Positions 18,316 through 28,191 are shown, counted from the stretch's first letter. The stretch is 64,000 bases of DNA from an uncultured Lachnospiraceae bacterium (GCA_949878435.1 CATLAK010000011.1:27403-91402); one strand, 5' to 3'. A program made the numbers and translations. The notes: generated from the sequence alone by a model not told the origin.

Positions 18316-19872
18316 TTACATATTTGCTTCATCATACCCGCATTTCTTTTGTCTGACATCTTCAAATTCTTCCAGCATCTCGGCGGTCGGGGCAGGTGTT
18401 ATGAGGCTTACGATTATGATTGCAAGTACGCCTACAGCAAATCCGACTGCCAGTGAGTAGAGTCCGGTTGTGCTTCCGAGTGTTTGTCCATGAATGAGAG
18501 GAATGTAATCCCATATGAGCACGGTGAGCGCGCCGGAGGCGATTCCTGCTACTGCTCCCGAGAAGTTGGTGCGTTTCCAGTAGAGGGAAAGGAGCACTGT
18601 AGGTCCAAATGCTGCGCCAAGTCCTGCCCATGCGTTGGAGACAAGTCCCATGATGGAACTGCCAGGGTCAAGGGCGATCAGGTAGGCAAGCACTGCAATG
18701 ACCAGCACGGTAATGCGGCTGATCCTGAATACGGTTTTTTCGGAAGCATCTTTTTTGATGATTCCCTTGACGATATCTTCCGCTACGCTGGATGCACTGA
18801 CAAGGAGCTGGGAATCTGCCGTGGACATGATTGCCGCCAAAATACCACATAGGAAAATACCTGCAATAATCGGAAGCTTGATATCTTCTGTGAATATCTT
18901 AATAATCATGTTGATAAATACTTTTTCTTCTTCTCCGCCTGTGAGAACGGCAGGATATAAATATGCACGTCCTACTACGCCGATTACCCAGGCAAGCACA
19001 AGGGAGAGAAATACCCATATAATCGCAATCCCCTTGGATTTATTTAGTTCTTTTTCATTCTTGACAGCCATAAAGCGGACCAAGATATGGGGCATGCCGC
19101 AATAGCCAAGTCCCCAAGCAAGTCCCGATAGGATATCCACCGCGCGGTAAGGTTCCCCTCCATTGCTGAACAGACTTAAGAAGGCTTCTGAACCTCCGGC
19201 AACGCCGCTTGCTTCTATATTAGAAAGAATGTTGCCGGAGCCCACAATGCCGATTGCCACAAGCGGTACTGCTAAAAGCGCTACAAGCATGAGCGTCCCC
19301 TGAATAAAGTCTGTCGTACACACTGCCATGAAACCGCCCAGGAAAGTATAAACCAGAATAACGATTGCCCCTATAGTCAGAGCGATCTTATAATCCACAT
19401 TAAATACAGAATTGAACAGCTTGCCTCCTGCTGCCAGCGCAGACGCCGTGTATACAAGAAAGAAGATTACAATCGTCACCGATGAAATGAAGAGCAGGAT
19501 CCTCTTTTTATCATGAAATCTGTTTTCAAAGTAAGTGGGCAGCGTCAGTGCATTGTTGGCGCGGATCGTATACCTGCGCAGACGCCCTGCGATAAAAAGC
19601 CAGTTAAATACTGTTCCCACAAAAAGTCCGATGGCGATCCATGCCTGTCCTGTTCCCAATGCATAAACAGAACCCGGGAGTCCCATCAAAAGCCATCCAC
19701 TCATATCTGAAGCCTGCGCAGATAATGCTGCCACCCATCCTCCAAGCTTTCGCCCTCCGAGGAAATAGTCCTCTGTACTGTTATTTTTCCTTGCATACAT
19801 CGCCCCTACTCCGACCATGAGTAAAAGGTATAATGCAAACGCAACGATAATCCATCCTATTGAATCACTCAT
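18316..19872 (-). CDS. putP: sodium:solute symporter, PutP (sodium/proline) type
   Basis: 518-aa polytopic membrane protein of the SSS family. MYARKNNSTEDYFLGGRKLG and SAQASDMSGWLLMGLPGSVY match the PutP TM1-TM2 region, and AWGLGYCGMPHILVRFMAVK and GIFLCGILAAIMSTADSQLL carry the Na+-site and SSS signatures. It probably imports proline with Na+; pantothenate or another substrate cannot be excluded. proB, a proline-synthesis gene, is nearby but not in the same unit. ATG at 19872 follows GGAGGAGAAA. Confidence 0.88.
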   Translation of the reverse strand: MSDSIGWIIVAFALYLLLMVGVGAMYARKNNSTEDYFLGGRKLGGWVAALSAQASDMSGWLLMGLPGSVYALGTGQAWIAIGLFVGTVFNWLFIAGRLRRYTIRANNALTLPTYFENRFHDKKRILLFISSVTIVIFFLVYTASALAAGGKLFNSVFNVDYKIALTIGAIVILVYTFLGGFMAVCTTDFIQGTLMLVALLAVPLVAIGIVGSGNILSNIEASGVAGGSEAFLSLFSNGGEPYRAVDILSGLAWGLGYCGMPHILVRFMAVKNEKELNKSKGIAIIWVFLSLVLAWVIGVVGRAYLYPAVLTGGEEEKVFINMIIKIFTEDIKLPIIAGIFLCGILAAIMSTADSQLLVSASSVAEDIVKGIIKKDASEKTVFRISRITVLVIAVLAYLIALDPGSSIMGLVSNAWAGLGAAFGPTVLLSLYWKRTNFSGAVAGIASGALTVLIWDYIPLIHGQTLGSTTGLYSLAVGFAVGVLAIIIVSLITPAPTAEMLEEFEDVRQKKCGYDEANM

Positions 19873-19933
19873 TTTTCTCCTCCATTCCAAAGCGCTTAAT
19901 CCGCATCAGCGTTATTTGGCGCATTTCTTATAT

Positions 19934-19963
19934 ACTATATATGAGTCCTGCCCTATCAGTCAA
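19934..19963 (-). promoter_or_regulatory. putative promoter of the putP unit
   Basis: Minus strand: -35 TTGACT (19958-19963), 18-nt spacer, -10 TATAGT (19934-19939), about 60 nt before the putP ATG. Good match but unproven. Confidence 0.5.
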
Positions 19964-19980
19964 TCAAAAATTCTCCAAAT

Positions 19981-20018
19981 AAAAATCCCCGCTGTTTTTT
20001 GCAGCGAGGATTTTTATT
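19981..20018 (-). terminator. Rho-independent terminator after the GGDEF gene
   Basis: A 14-bp stem with one mismatch around a T/A-rich loop, followed by a run of T on the minus strand, 11 nt beyond the stop of the GGDEF gene and before the putP promoter. It cleanly separates the two units and may work in both directions because the arms end in A and T runs. Confidence 0.85.
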
Positions 20019-20028
20019 AGTCAATCCT

Positions 20029-23000
20029 TTAATCGGAATATTTTACGTCCCCTTTTGTGGTATGTTTGATCATATAAAGCACTTCATCTGCTTTTGATAT
20101 TGTTTCTGCAATCGCATCATCTTCCGCGATTCCACTCATGGCAGCTATTCCAATTGAACAGGACAGTTCCTTCTCCTTTGGAATCATACCGCTGGGTGCC
20201 ATTTTGCCTGCAATCATTCTGCTGCCAATCACGTCTTTGCCCGTCATTTGTGCAATAATATCTGCAAACCCATTTCTTTCTTTGATCATCTCAAGAATGC
20301 GCCTTCCAATTGCCAGCGCTTTTTCCTTATCCACAAACTTAAGGCTGATCAAAAATTCGTCACCGCCGTATCTAGCTGCAAATCCATTGCCCTCTGACAC
20401 CTGACATAAAATGTCTGCTACTTCTTTTAGAACCCGGTCCCCTGCCGCATGACCAAAGGTATCATTGTAAAATTTAAAATTGTCCAGATCAATATATAAG
20501 AATGTAATATCCTGTGTAATATGTTCTTCCACCCAGCTTTTAATCGTCTGATAAAATCCATCCCTGTTGTAAAGCCCCGTCAGATAATCTGTAATCGCCA
20601 GCTTCTCCAGCCTGCTGTTGATACGCTTGATATGCTCCTCCTTTTCAAGCTTTTCTATTGCATTCTGCAGCTGCAGCAACACCAGATTGAAAAATTCTAA
20701 ATCACTTTCATCCAGCATGAACTTTGTCCTAGGTGCATTCCAGTTATCCTTCATCAATATATACGCAATAAAAACGCCGTTCAGCTTTTCATCCGTATAA
20801 TAAGGCAGACATACCATGGAACAGATCTGTGTGACCCCGAACAGCGAGATGATACGATTATATTCCATATAATTCTTCTTTAATTTAGAAGTGACGAATC
20901 CGGCGCGGTGATCGGAAAAATATTTGGTGATGGTTTCCACATCTGCTTCGCTTAAAATCACCTGTTTTGTGTCAAAACAGATTTGGGGACCTTCTTCCTT
21001 ATATCTGATATACACCATGGCATCCATACTGAAATTCAGCATAAAGGTATCGAGCGCATTTTGAACCAATTCAACAAAGCTCTTTCCTGAAATGTCAATC
21101 ATTTTCTGCCATGCAAGAATAAATTCCATTTGTTTTCTTAAAGCCGCGTAATCTTTAATGACTCCCGCCTGCTTTGTAGCAATAAGGATCTTCTGCAGTG
21201 TGATATCTGAAAGTTCTGATGTCCTTTTGTGATCCTGCTTATAGACGCTTCCTTCCCGCGCAGCCTCAATCATCGCCAGCTTCTCAGGAACACCGCACCG
21301 CTTCGCATAGCATTCTCCTTCATCAAGCGCTGCTTTTGCATCTTCTTCTCTGCCCATCATTCTAAGCAGCTGAGCGAGAGAAATCTTATACTGCACCATG
21401 CTGAAAAACTGGTATCCTGTACTTCTTTCCGCATAGGCGCCTGCGCTTTCCATGTAGGCAAGAGCTTCTTCAAGCCTCCCCCTGTCCATTTCCACCAAAG
21501 CGTTGACATAATAATATAAAAACAAATCGTCATCACAGGATGTATAAGACGCATCCAAATTTCTATTCTGAATCTGTTCCTCCATTGGGCGGCTCAAAAT
21601 ATGCCCCAAGAACTGAAGCGCATTATCCAGATAAATTCGTGTGTCAAATTTTCTCAAAACCCTGTGGGCACAAAGCGCCAAAAGACCAAAGAGCTTAGAG
21701 ATATTGCAGACACGCAAATCATTCAAATGCATAATGTTGATGATCTTCATACAGCTGAGCAGATAATCATATGCGGTCCTATTTTCACCTGCCATCATGC
21801 AATTGGTCGCCATATTATACAGCGTCTCTCCAACACTCTCCACCATGCCCTGCTGATAATAAATCGTAAGTGCCTTATTATAATAATTGTTGGCATCCTC
21901 ATACTTTTCTGCAGCACAACAGCTGTATCCAAGCCCGTTGTAAATAAACGCCAGTTTAGCCGGGTCTTTGTCTCCTACGATTTCCATACATTTATAATAG
22001 TAGTGATTTGCCACATGGAACAGTCCGAACAGGGATGACAACATGATATTTTTTCTGTATGCAATTAGAAGGAGATTTTCATTGCCAATTCTTTTCGCAA
22101 TCTCTACCCCTTTCCTAAAACGAATCAGGAGCGATTCATCTGCACCGTTCTCTCCCATCAGCCTGACATCATTATCATATGCAAAAATATAGGTATAAGC
22201 CAGATGATTCTCGTATCCATACCTTTGTGCCTGTTCAAAAAACTCAGGTGCGACCTCAATATCCATAGAGCAAAAGAATATATTATGCCAGCCTGACATA
22301 CGCACCATCACATCCAAAAGCTGTGCCATGAACTGATGATATTCATCCAGCTCTTCCTGTGCCATCCGTCGGCAGATGTCTGCACATTCTTTTGCCGCAT
22401 TTAGATTTCCGCTGTACATCTGTATCTGACCAAAAATATACCTGTGCCGGAAAATGATTTCCCAGGGCTGATCTTTATCGAAGAACATCTGAATATTATC
22501 ACATAAAAGCAGCGCCCTCGGCATATCAGAATACATCGATATCACCGCATAAAGCATATAAAGCCTAAAAACGCTTTCCTCGTCTACCGAAAGCTTCTCC
22601 ACCTCAATCTTATGATAAATAATGGAAAGATAATACTGCGCCTGTGCATAATCCAGCAGGTAATACATATTTCGGAGTTTCGTCATGTATTCTTCCATGC
22701 AGCTGCTTTCAATGCTGAAATAACTGCTCTCCTCTTCCGCTTCGACTTCATCCCCGCCAATGGTTGCAATGCAGTTTTCATCTTCCAGTTTTTCTGTCCA
22801 CTTTTCCCATGCCTGTGCCACATGGGGCAGCTGAGAATGAAGCTCGTTAAAGGTACCGTAGACGAAAATATTTCCTCTTGCATCTTCCTGTAATTTATGT
22901 AGAAGCAAAATGGTAGATTCAGATGCCATATTCAAATTATCTAATAAAAAGAGCATCGGGTACTTCTCTGACAATCCCGTAACAATCTCCGCCATGGAAT

Positions 23001-23397
23001 TTAACATCTGCTGCTTTTCATAATCAATCTCATCCAGCAGGACTTCTTCCTTCCGCTTATACACCAGCTGGCTGATCATATTTTCAAAGATAGAGCGCTG
23101 CAGCGGATAGACCTGAAACTGCGCAATAAATTCCTCCGGTGTCTTATCCTGCTCATAAGTCTCATAAAGATATCTGATTCCATCCACAAAGGGCTCAAAA
23201 GCGCCTGTCATCTCAGACCCTTTAAAGCGCTTATAACAGACACAAAAATCAGGATGCTTTTCTTTTACGGTATCTGCATCCTCCTGTGTAATCGCAAATG
23301 TATGATAATGTTTTACAAGCGTGAACCTATTTACCTGTGTTCCTTCTATCAGACTTTCCATCGCCGGCGCTATGTATGTTTCGTAATAAATCCCCAT
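20029..23397 (-). CDS. large diguanylate cyclase: degenerate ATPase, helical repeats, GAF-like, GGDEF
   Basis: About 1122 aa. The N-terminal 220 residues look like a STAND/AAA-type ATPase with a Walker-B-like strand (MLFLLDNLNMASES), but I see no P-loop. A long helical-repeat region follows (about 220-760), with TPR-like units such as NGLGYSCCAAEKYEDANNYY. Next comes a GAF-like segment (about 780-930), and then a GGDEF domain with TDYLTGLYNRDGF, DLDNFKFYNDTFGH and ARYGGDEF (about 1010), so it should make cyclic di-GMP. No RxxD inhibitory site precedes GGDEF. No membrane segment: a cytosolic sensor. ATG at 23397 chosen for AGGAGG 9 nt upstream. Ligand unknown. Confidence 0.8.
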   Translation of the reverse strand: MGIYYETYIAPAMESLIEGTQVNRFTLVKHYHTFAITQEDADTVKEKHPDFCVCYKRFKGSEMTGAFEPFVDGIRYLYETYEQDKTPEEFIAQFQVYPLQRSIFENMISQLVYKRKEEVLLDEIDYEKQQMLNSMAEIVTGLSEKYPMLFLLDNLNMASESTILLLHKLQEDARGNIFVYGTFNELHSQLPHVAQAWEKWTEKLEDENCIATIGGDEVEAEEESSYFSIESSCMEEYMTKLRNMYYLLDYAQAQYYLSIIYHKIEVEKLSVDEESVFRLYMLYAVISMYSDMPRALLLCDNIQMFFDKDQPWEIIFRHRYIFGQIQMYSGNLNAAKECADICRRMAQEELDEYHQFMAQLLDVMVRMSGWHNIFFCSMDIEVAPEFFEQAQRYGYENHLAYTYIFAYDNDVRLMGENGADESLLIRFRKGVEIAKRIGNENLLLIAYRKNIMLSSLFGLFHVANHYYYKCMEIVGDKDPAKLAFIYNGLGYSCCAAEKYEDANNYYNKALTIYYQQGMVESVGETLYNMATNCMMAGENRTAYDYLLSCMKIINIMHLNDLRVCNISKLFGLLALCAHRVLRKFDTRIYLDNALQFLGHILSRPMEEQIQNRNLDASYTSCDDDLFLYYYVNALVEMDRGRLEEALAYMESAGAYAERSTGYQFFSMVQYKISLAQLLRMMGREEDAKAALDEGECYAKRCGVPEKLAMIEAAREGSVYKQDHKRTSELSDITLQKILIATKQAGVIKDYAALRKQMEFILAWQKMIDISGKSFVELVQNALDTFMLNFSMDAMVYIRYKEEGPQICFDTKQVILSEADVETITKYFSDHRAGFVTSKLKKNYMEYNRIISLFGVTQICSMVCLPYYTDEKLNGVFIAYILMKDNWNAPRTKFMLDESDLEFFNLVLLQLQNAIEKLEKEEHIKRINSRLEKLAITDYLTGLYNRDGFYQTIKSWVEEHITQDITFLYIDLDNFKFYNDTFGHAAGDRVLKEVADILCQVSEGNGFAARYGGDEFLISLKFVDKEKALAIGRRILEMIKERNGFADIIAQMTGKDVIGSRMIAGKMAPSGMIPKEKELSCSIGIAAMSGIAEDDAIAETISKADEVLYMIKHTTKGDVKYSD

Positions 23398-23490
23398 GAT
23401 ACTGCACCTCCTGTAAAGACAGGCTTTGTCCCCCTGCAATTTGCCTATCAAATCTATCATATCATGAAAATTCACGAAATACCACAGGTA

Positions 23491-24150
23491 TTATTCACTA
23501 TTTCCGGTAACGTTTTCAGTGCCAGTTTCACTGCTCGACACGGTATTTTCTTCTACCTTTACAAACTCATTCTGATCATATATGTAGCGGAAAAATGTGA
23601 CCGAATCCGCACTGTTAACGTTCTGTCCTCTGACACATTCCTGCTCTTTGTCCACCTCGTAATTGGGAATCCCCTCAAAGCTCCGCTCATATTCATAAAT
23701 GCCGTCCCTATAAATATAGGCTGCAAAGATACAAGTACCGTGAACCCCTCCATGTCCTAAGGAAATCAGCAAGTCTTTATGCCCGTCAAAAGTCACATCC
23801 TCCAGATAAGCGTCAAAATCACACGCGTCCCACACGTATCTGTCCTTATCTATGTTTTCATAATCCTTTCCAGGATAATCCACATATAATACCTGTATCT
23901 GATCCCCCTCCAAAAAGAAAAAGTAATCCTCCTTGTGACGATACTCTCCCTCCGGCTTTTCCACATACTGCACCTTCACCCGCAGACACGTCTTTCCCTC
24001 ATCCAGCCACTCATACGATTCCACTTCCGTTGCCTCGTCCAAAACTACGCTTTTCTCAACAACTTCCCTAAGCTCTCCTCCGTCCTCTTCTCCACATCCT
24101 GCTGCCATGCACACCACCATGACAGCTATCCTTAAAATCATCTTAATCAT
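23491..24150 (-). CDS. putative lipoprotein, 219 aa
   Basis: N-terminal hydrophobic segment MIKMILRIAVMVVCMAAGC gives a likely lipobox (AAGC), so it is probably exported and lipid-anchored. The mature part is acidic, with a DVTFDGHKDLLISLG repeat-like motif and a Thr/Ser/Glu-rich tail. It resembles the loose XAC2610-type or FG-GAP-like family of secreted proteins, but the assignment is weak. It starts 14 nt after the DUF1015 stop and is likely in that transcript. Confidence 0.6.
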   Translation of the reverse strand: MIKMILRIAVMVVCMAAGCGEEDGGELREVVEKSVVLDEATEVESYEWLDEGKTCLRVKVQYVEKPEGEYRHKEDYFFFLEGDQIQVLYVDYPGKDYENIDKDRYVWDACDFDAYLEDVTFDGHKDLLISLGHGGVHGTCIFAAYIYRDGIYEYERSFEGIPNYEVDKEQECVRGQNVNSADSVTFFRYIYDQNEFVKVEENTVSSSETGTENVTGNSE

Positions 24151-24164
24151 AAAATCACTTTTTC

Positions 24165-25406
24165 CTAGGAGAGCCTATGGATAAACAGTCCGCTGCGCAG
24201 TTTCGGCTCAAACCAAGTGGATTTAGGCGGCATGAGAAGTCCGGCGTCTGCAACAGAAAGCAGTTCGGATATGGACGTGGCATACATGGAAAAGGCAACT
24301 GCCATATCGGATGCAACCCGCCTCTCCAATTCTTTCAGTCCCCGGATGCCGCCCACAAAATCAATCCTTTTATCAGTCCTTGGGTCAGCTATACCCAGCA
24401 ATGGACCCAATAGGTTATCCTGAAGAATAGACACATCCAGTCCCTTCACCGGATCGGAAGATAAAAGTGCATCATCCGCGCTGAGCAGGTACCAGCCGTC
24501 AGAAAGATACATGCCAAAACAGCCCTTCTTATTAGGCGAAACTGCCTCCATACCTTTGTATTCTACCGAAAACCCTGCACTCTTTACAGCAGATAAGAAG
24601 TCCTCCTTTGACCGTCCGTTCAAGTCCTTGACCACCCTGTTATATGGCATGATATAAAGCTGGTCGTCTGGAAAAAGGACAGATAGGAAGCGGTTAAATT
24701 CTTCTTCCCCGGTATAACCCGGATTGTCCTGCCGCCTTTTCAATCCCACCTTCACCGCAGATGCACAGCGATGATGACCGTCCGCTATGTAAGTACAAGG
24801 TATCCCGGCAAAAATCTCCTGCAGCTTTGCCGTCACTGCCCTGTCCGAAATACGCCACACCCTATGTGTAATGTCATCTACAGAAGTAAAGTCATAAAGA
24901 GGAGTCTGCTCTTTGCTTCGCGCAACGATATCATTGATTTCCTGCATGGAACGATATACCAGAAAAATAGGACCTGTCTGGGCATCCGTGACATCCACAT
25001 GGCGGATACGGTCAAGCTCTTTGTCTTCTCTGGTATTTTCGTGTTTCTTGATCTTCTGATTCTGATAATCATCAACATCCGAACAGGCAACGATGCCCGT
25101 CTGAGAACGTCCCTCCATGGTCAGTTCATACAAGTAAAAGCAGGGCGCATCTTCTATGATAAAAGAGCCATCTTTTATCATGTCATCCAACAGTTCTTTT
25201 GCCTTGGCATATACTTTTGTATCATACATATCCACGTCATCGGGAAACTGCGTCTCGGCTCTGTCTATCCGCAAAAAAGAAAGCGGCTCCCTTTGAACCT
25301 CCGCCAATGCTTCCTCGCGGTTGTAAACATCATAGGGAAGCGCGGCAATCCGTGAAGCCAGCTCCGGCACCGGTCTGATACTTTGAAACGGGGTAACTTT
25401 AGGCAT
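24165..25406 (-). CDS. DUF1015 family protein
   Basis: 413 aa. MPKVTPFQSIRPVPELASRI, ALPYDVYNREEA, FLRIDRAE, CTYIADGHHRCASAVKVGLK and HRVWRISD are the hallmarks of DUF1015. The family is widespread in anaerobes, often near serine-biosynthesis genes; a ParB/SerK-like kinase fold has been suggested for relatives, but no activity can be stated here. Two Cys in the family-typical CSDVDDYQNQKIKKHENTRE region. Downstream of proB by 76 nt, same strand. Confidence 0.85.
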   Translation of the reverse strand: MPKVTPFQSIRPVPELASRIAALPYDVYNREEALAEVQREPLSFLRIDRAETQFPDDVDMYDTKVYAKAKELLDDMIKDGSFIIEDAPCFYLYELTMEGRSQTGIVACSDVDDYQNQKIKKHENTREDKELDRIRHVDVTDAQTGPIFLVYRSMQEINDIVARSKEQTPLYDFTSVDDITHRVWRISDRAVTAKLQEIFAGIPCTYIADGHHRCASAVKVGLKRRQDNPGYTGEEEFNRFLSVLFPDDQLYIMPYNRVVKDLNGRSKEDFLSAVKSAGFSVEYKGMEAVSPNKKGCFGMYLSDGWYLLSADDALLSSDPVKGLDVSILQDNLLGPLLGIADPRTDKRIDFVGGIRGLKELERRVASDMAVAFSMYATSISELLSVADAGLLMPPKSTWFEPKLRSGLFIHRLS

Positions 25407-25482
25407 GTGATATCCTCCTTTGTCCTAAGTAATCGATGTATATTATTATACGTTGCACATTGTAAAAGTGGGACTGCTGCAT

Positions 25483-26283
25483 TCATGCCTTGAACAAGGT
25501 TCCCACTTCTTTTCCTTCTAGGATTCTGCTGATGTTTACTACATCATCTCCGTTGGCGATTACCATGTCGACTCCGATTGCATTGGCAATCTCCGCTGCT
25601 GCAATCTTCGTTGCCATACCGCCGGTCCCGAAAGTTGTATCTGCCCCTTTTGCCATGGCATATAGCTTTTCATCTATCTTTTCCACACAATCAATAAATT
25701 CCGCTTTCTCATTGTTTCGGGGGTCATCTGTGTAGAGACCGTCTATGTCGGATAAGAGAATCAGCAAGTCCGCCTGAACCATTTCCGCCACGGTTGCTGA
25801 AAGGGTATCGTTATCTCCGAAATTCTCATCCAGAATCTGATCCGTTGAAACTGTGTCATTTTCATTGACAATTGGGATGACACCCATATTCAAAAGCTCC
25901 CGAAAGGTATTTTCAGCATTATGTCTGCTGATTTCATTGATCATGGTTCTCTTGGTGATCAATATCTGGGCAATGGTCTGGTTGTATTCCGAAAACAGCT
26001 TCTGGTAAATCATCATAAGCCTTGCCTGACCAACTGCCGCACATGCCTGCTTTTGAGACAGACGCCCTGGTTTTCCCATGATTCCCAGCGCCTTTCTCCC
26101 TGCTCCGATGGCACCTGACGAGACCAGTACAATTTCCTTATTTTGATTTTTGATATCCGTCAGCACTCTTGCCAGTTTCTCCATCTTAATCAAGTTCAAA
26201 TGTCCTGTATCTACATGCGTGATTGTGGAAGTACCTATTTTCACCACAATACGCCTTTTGTCTTTCAAAAAATCCCTGTTCAT
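25483..26283 (-). CDS. proB: glutamate 5-kinase, PUA-less form
   Basis: First step of proline synthesis: ATP-dependent phosphorylation of glutamate. VVKIGTSTITHVDTG, VLVSSGAIGAGRKALG, NENDTVSTDQ, LLILLSDIDGLYTDDPR and GTGGMATKIAAAEIA are all intact. At 266 aa it lacks the C-terminal PUA domain present in the E. coli enzyme, as in many Clostridia. The usual partner proA is not in this window. ATG at 26283 lies downstream of AGGAGG. Confidence 0.93.
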   Translation of the reverse strand: MNRDFLKDKRRIVVKIGTSTITHVDTGHLNLIKMEKLARVLTDIKNQNKEIVLVSSGAIGAGRKALGIMGKPGRLSQKQACAAVGQARLMMIYQKLFSEYNQTIAQILITKRTMINEISRHNAENTFRELLNMGVIPIVNENDTVSTDQILDENFGDNDTLSATVAEMVQADLLILLSDIDGLYTDDPRNNEKAEFIDCVEKIDEKLYAMAKGADTTFGTGGMATKIAAAEIANAIGVDMVIANGDDVVNISRILEGKEVGTLFKA

Positions 26284-26343
26284 TTTGTCAGCTTCCTCCT
26301 GCGTCAGCGTCGATTTCATTCTTTCCCATCATACCATGATTAC

Positions 26344-27768
26344 TTAAAATTTCAATGGGAAATTCATGTGTTCCAGGAAGCGTTCTCGAAAAGCGTTTTC
26401 CTGCGCCAGTTCCACATGCACGAAGCTTTCTCTTTCCTCCGTCAGCGACTGCAGCGTTTCTTCGGAAAGCAATGCCATAGCAGCGCCTGTGCCTGCCAAA
26501 TTTCCTGCCTGCACTATTTTTTCTACGGGTACCTCCGGGAACAGCCCGATTGCCTTTCCGCTTTCTATGCTGATATAGCAGCCAAATGCGCCCGCCAGAT
26601 ACACTTCGTCCAAATCCTTTGCCTGTATGCCCGCCTTTTCAAGCAAAAGCTCTATTCCGGTCCTGATCGCACTGATCGAAAGCTGGAACTGTCTTACATC
26701 GGACGGATACAGATAGACCGGATTTGCCTGATCTGTGAGAAGAAACCGTGCTGTGCCGTCTATCGTTTCGATTCTTCTGCCTATCCGATCCGGTACGCCT
26801 GCTTCCTTTGCCTCTTTCCCGCTGCGCATATATCCCGTCTGATCCAGGACACCGATCTTATAAAGCAGTGCAGCCGCATCCACCAGACCGGAACCGCAGA
26901 TTCCGGCAGGCTTACCGCCGCCAATCACCCTGCACACGATATCCTGCATGGGAAACCTCCCATTTAAGGAAACCATATCCACAGCGCCTTTTGCCGCCCG
27001 CATCCCCTGACGCACAGCGCCGCCTTCTAACGCCGGTCCCGCCGCCGCGGAACAGGCATATCTTTGTTCTCCACACAAAAGAAGGATTTCTCCATTGGTT
27101 CCGATATCCACCGCCAGCGTTTTGCCTCCCTTTGCTTTTTGGTTTACATAACAATATACTGCCAGCGCATCCGCTCCCACATACCCTCCGATTGGCGGCA
27201 AAACAACCACTTCCGCATCTTTTAAAAACGAAAAGCCAAGTTCCCTGCCTTCTTTGCAGACAATTTCCTTATAATCCGGCGTAAACGGCGCCCGAAACAA
27301 ACCTTCCGGTCTGATTCCCATTAAAATCTCGCACATTGCAGTATTGCCCGCGATAGTCACCTTCCGAATATCTTTCTCTTCCGTATATTCAGCGCGGGCA
27401 AGCCGCTCCACCATCATAACTGCCAGTTCGTCCAGCTTCTCTATAATCAGTGTCTGCATCTTTTCAAGCTTATCACTGCCTTCTGCAGCTGCCTGTATCC
27501 TGCTCACCACATCTGCGCCAAAAGCCGCCTGCGGATTGGATCGCGTTTCCGCATCCAAAAGTTTTCCCTTCTCTAAGTCCCACAGCATGCCCGCTAAAGT
27601 GGTCGTTCCCACATCAAAAGAAATGCCCAGCCCCCTGCCGGGCTGGGGGCTAAAACTCTCTGGGAAGTTTACTCTGATTTGCTTGTTGGTATTTAGTTTT
27701 TGAAAGATTCCGCAGTTGCTGCAATTGGTGCGCTTGCAGCCGGGGCATCTATTTACCTTGTTTTCCAT
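26344..27768 (-). CDS. ASKHA-domain (DUF4445) protein, corrinoid-activase-like
   Basis: 474 aa. An N-terminal cysteine cluster (CPGCKRTNCSNCG, residues about 8-20) is followed by an actin/Hsp70-like ATPase core: SFDVGTTTLAGMLWD and AVDIGTNGEILLL (phosphate loops), IAGNTAMCEILMG, GICGSGLVDAAALL and VYLAGAFGCYI. Relatives (RACo, RamA type) use ATP and an Fe-S centre to reactivate cob(II)amide in methyltransferases. The usual 2Fe-2S ferredoxin domain is replaced by the short Cys-rich head, and no corrinoid protein or methyltransferase is adjacent, so its partner is unknown. Its probable promoter region lies beyond palindrome B1. Confidence 0.8.
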   Translation of the reverse strand: MENKVNRCPGCKRTNCSNCGIFQKLNTNKQIRVNFPESFSPQPGRGLGISFDVGTTTLAGMLWDLEKGKLLDAETRSNPQAAFGADVVSRIQAAAEGSDKLEKMQTLIIEKLDELAVMMVERLARAEYTEEKDIRKVTIAGNTAMCEILMGIRPEGLFRAPFTPDYKEIVCKEGRELGFSFLKDAEVVVLPPIGGYVGADALAVYCYVNQKAKGGKTLAVDIGTNGEILLLCGEQRYACSAAAGPALEGGAVRQGMRAAKGAVDMVSLNGRFPMQDIVCRVIGGGKPAGICGSGLVDAAALLYKIGVLDQTGYMRSGKEAKEAGVPDRIGRRIETIDGTARFLLTDQANPVYLYPSDVRQFQLSISAIRTGIELLLEKAGIQAKDLDEVYLAGAFGCYISIESGKAIGLFPEVPVEKIVQAGNLAGTGAAMALLSEETLQSLTEERESFVHVELAQENAFRERFLEHMNFPLKF

Positions 27769-27801
27769 AAGGGGCTCCTTTTTGTTTTGTGGAAGGCGGG
27801 G

Positions 27802-28075
27802 GCGTGTGGGTGAGGAGAAGGGGCGGGCGGCGGATAAGGTTTGCGGTCACAGTCCCATAAAAAGCGGTAAGAAGGACTAAGCATCCCTGGGAATCTATTC
27901 ATTGAGGACGCAAACGGCGTATTGGTCCATCCATGGACCAAGCTACGCCTTCATCGGACCTCCTGTCCGCTGATTGCTGGGTATCAAAGGGATGCTAAGT
28001 CCTTCTAACTGCTTTTTCTAGGGACTGTGACCGCAAACCTTATCCGCCGCCCGCCCCTTCTCCCCACCCACACGC
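27802..28075. repeat. giant palindrome, family B copy 1
   Basis: Left arm 27802-27856 and right arm 28021-28075 are complementary over 55 bp with one mismatch. The core of about 160 nt has ends that pair (AGAAGGACTAAGCATCCCT with AGGGATGCTAAGTCCTTCT), an inner hairpin TTGGTCCAT/ATGGACCAA, and a CGGACCTCCTGTCCG stem. The same core recurs inverted at 28344-28479 (copy B2), but the arms of the two copies are unrelated. It lies just upstream of the ASKHA gene, between it and the AT-rich promoter region. Open frames in it are by-products of the palindrome. Confidence 0.88.
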
Positions 28076-28162
28076 TTCCTACCCAGTAAAGTATTCATTC
28101 CTAAAATTATTTGATTTTTCATTATTTTTCAAGGGTACTTACAAAAGAATACCACAAAATCA

Positions 28163-28191
28163 TTGCTTTTTTAACAAAATTTCTCTATTAT
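28163..28191 (+). promoter_or_regulatory. putative promoter reading through palindrome B2
   Basis: Plus strand: TTGCTT (28163-28168), 17-nt spacer, TATTAT (28186-28191), in a very AT-rich stretch (28086-28255) between the two palindromes. If used, the transcript starts near 28198, runs through the whole B2 hairpin and then into the methyltransferase gene at 28595. Weaker candidate boxes exist on the minus strand for the ASKHA gene. Confidence 0.45.
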
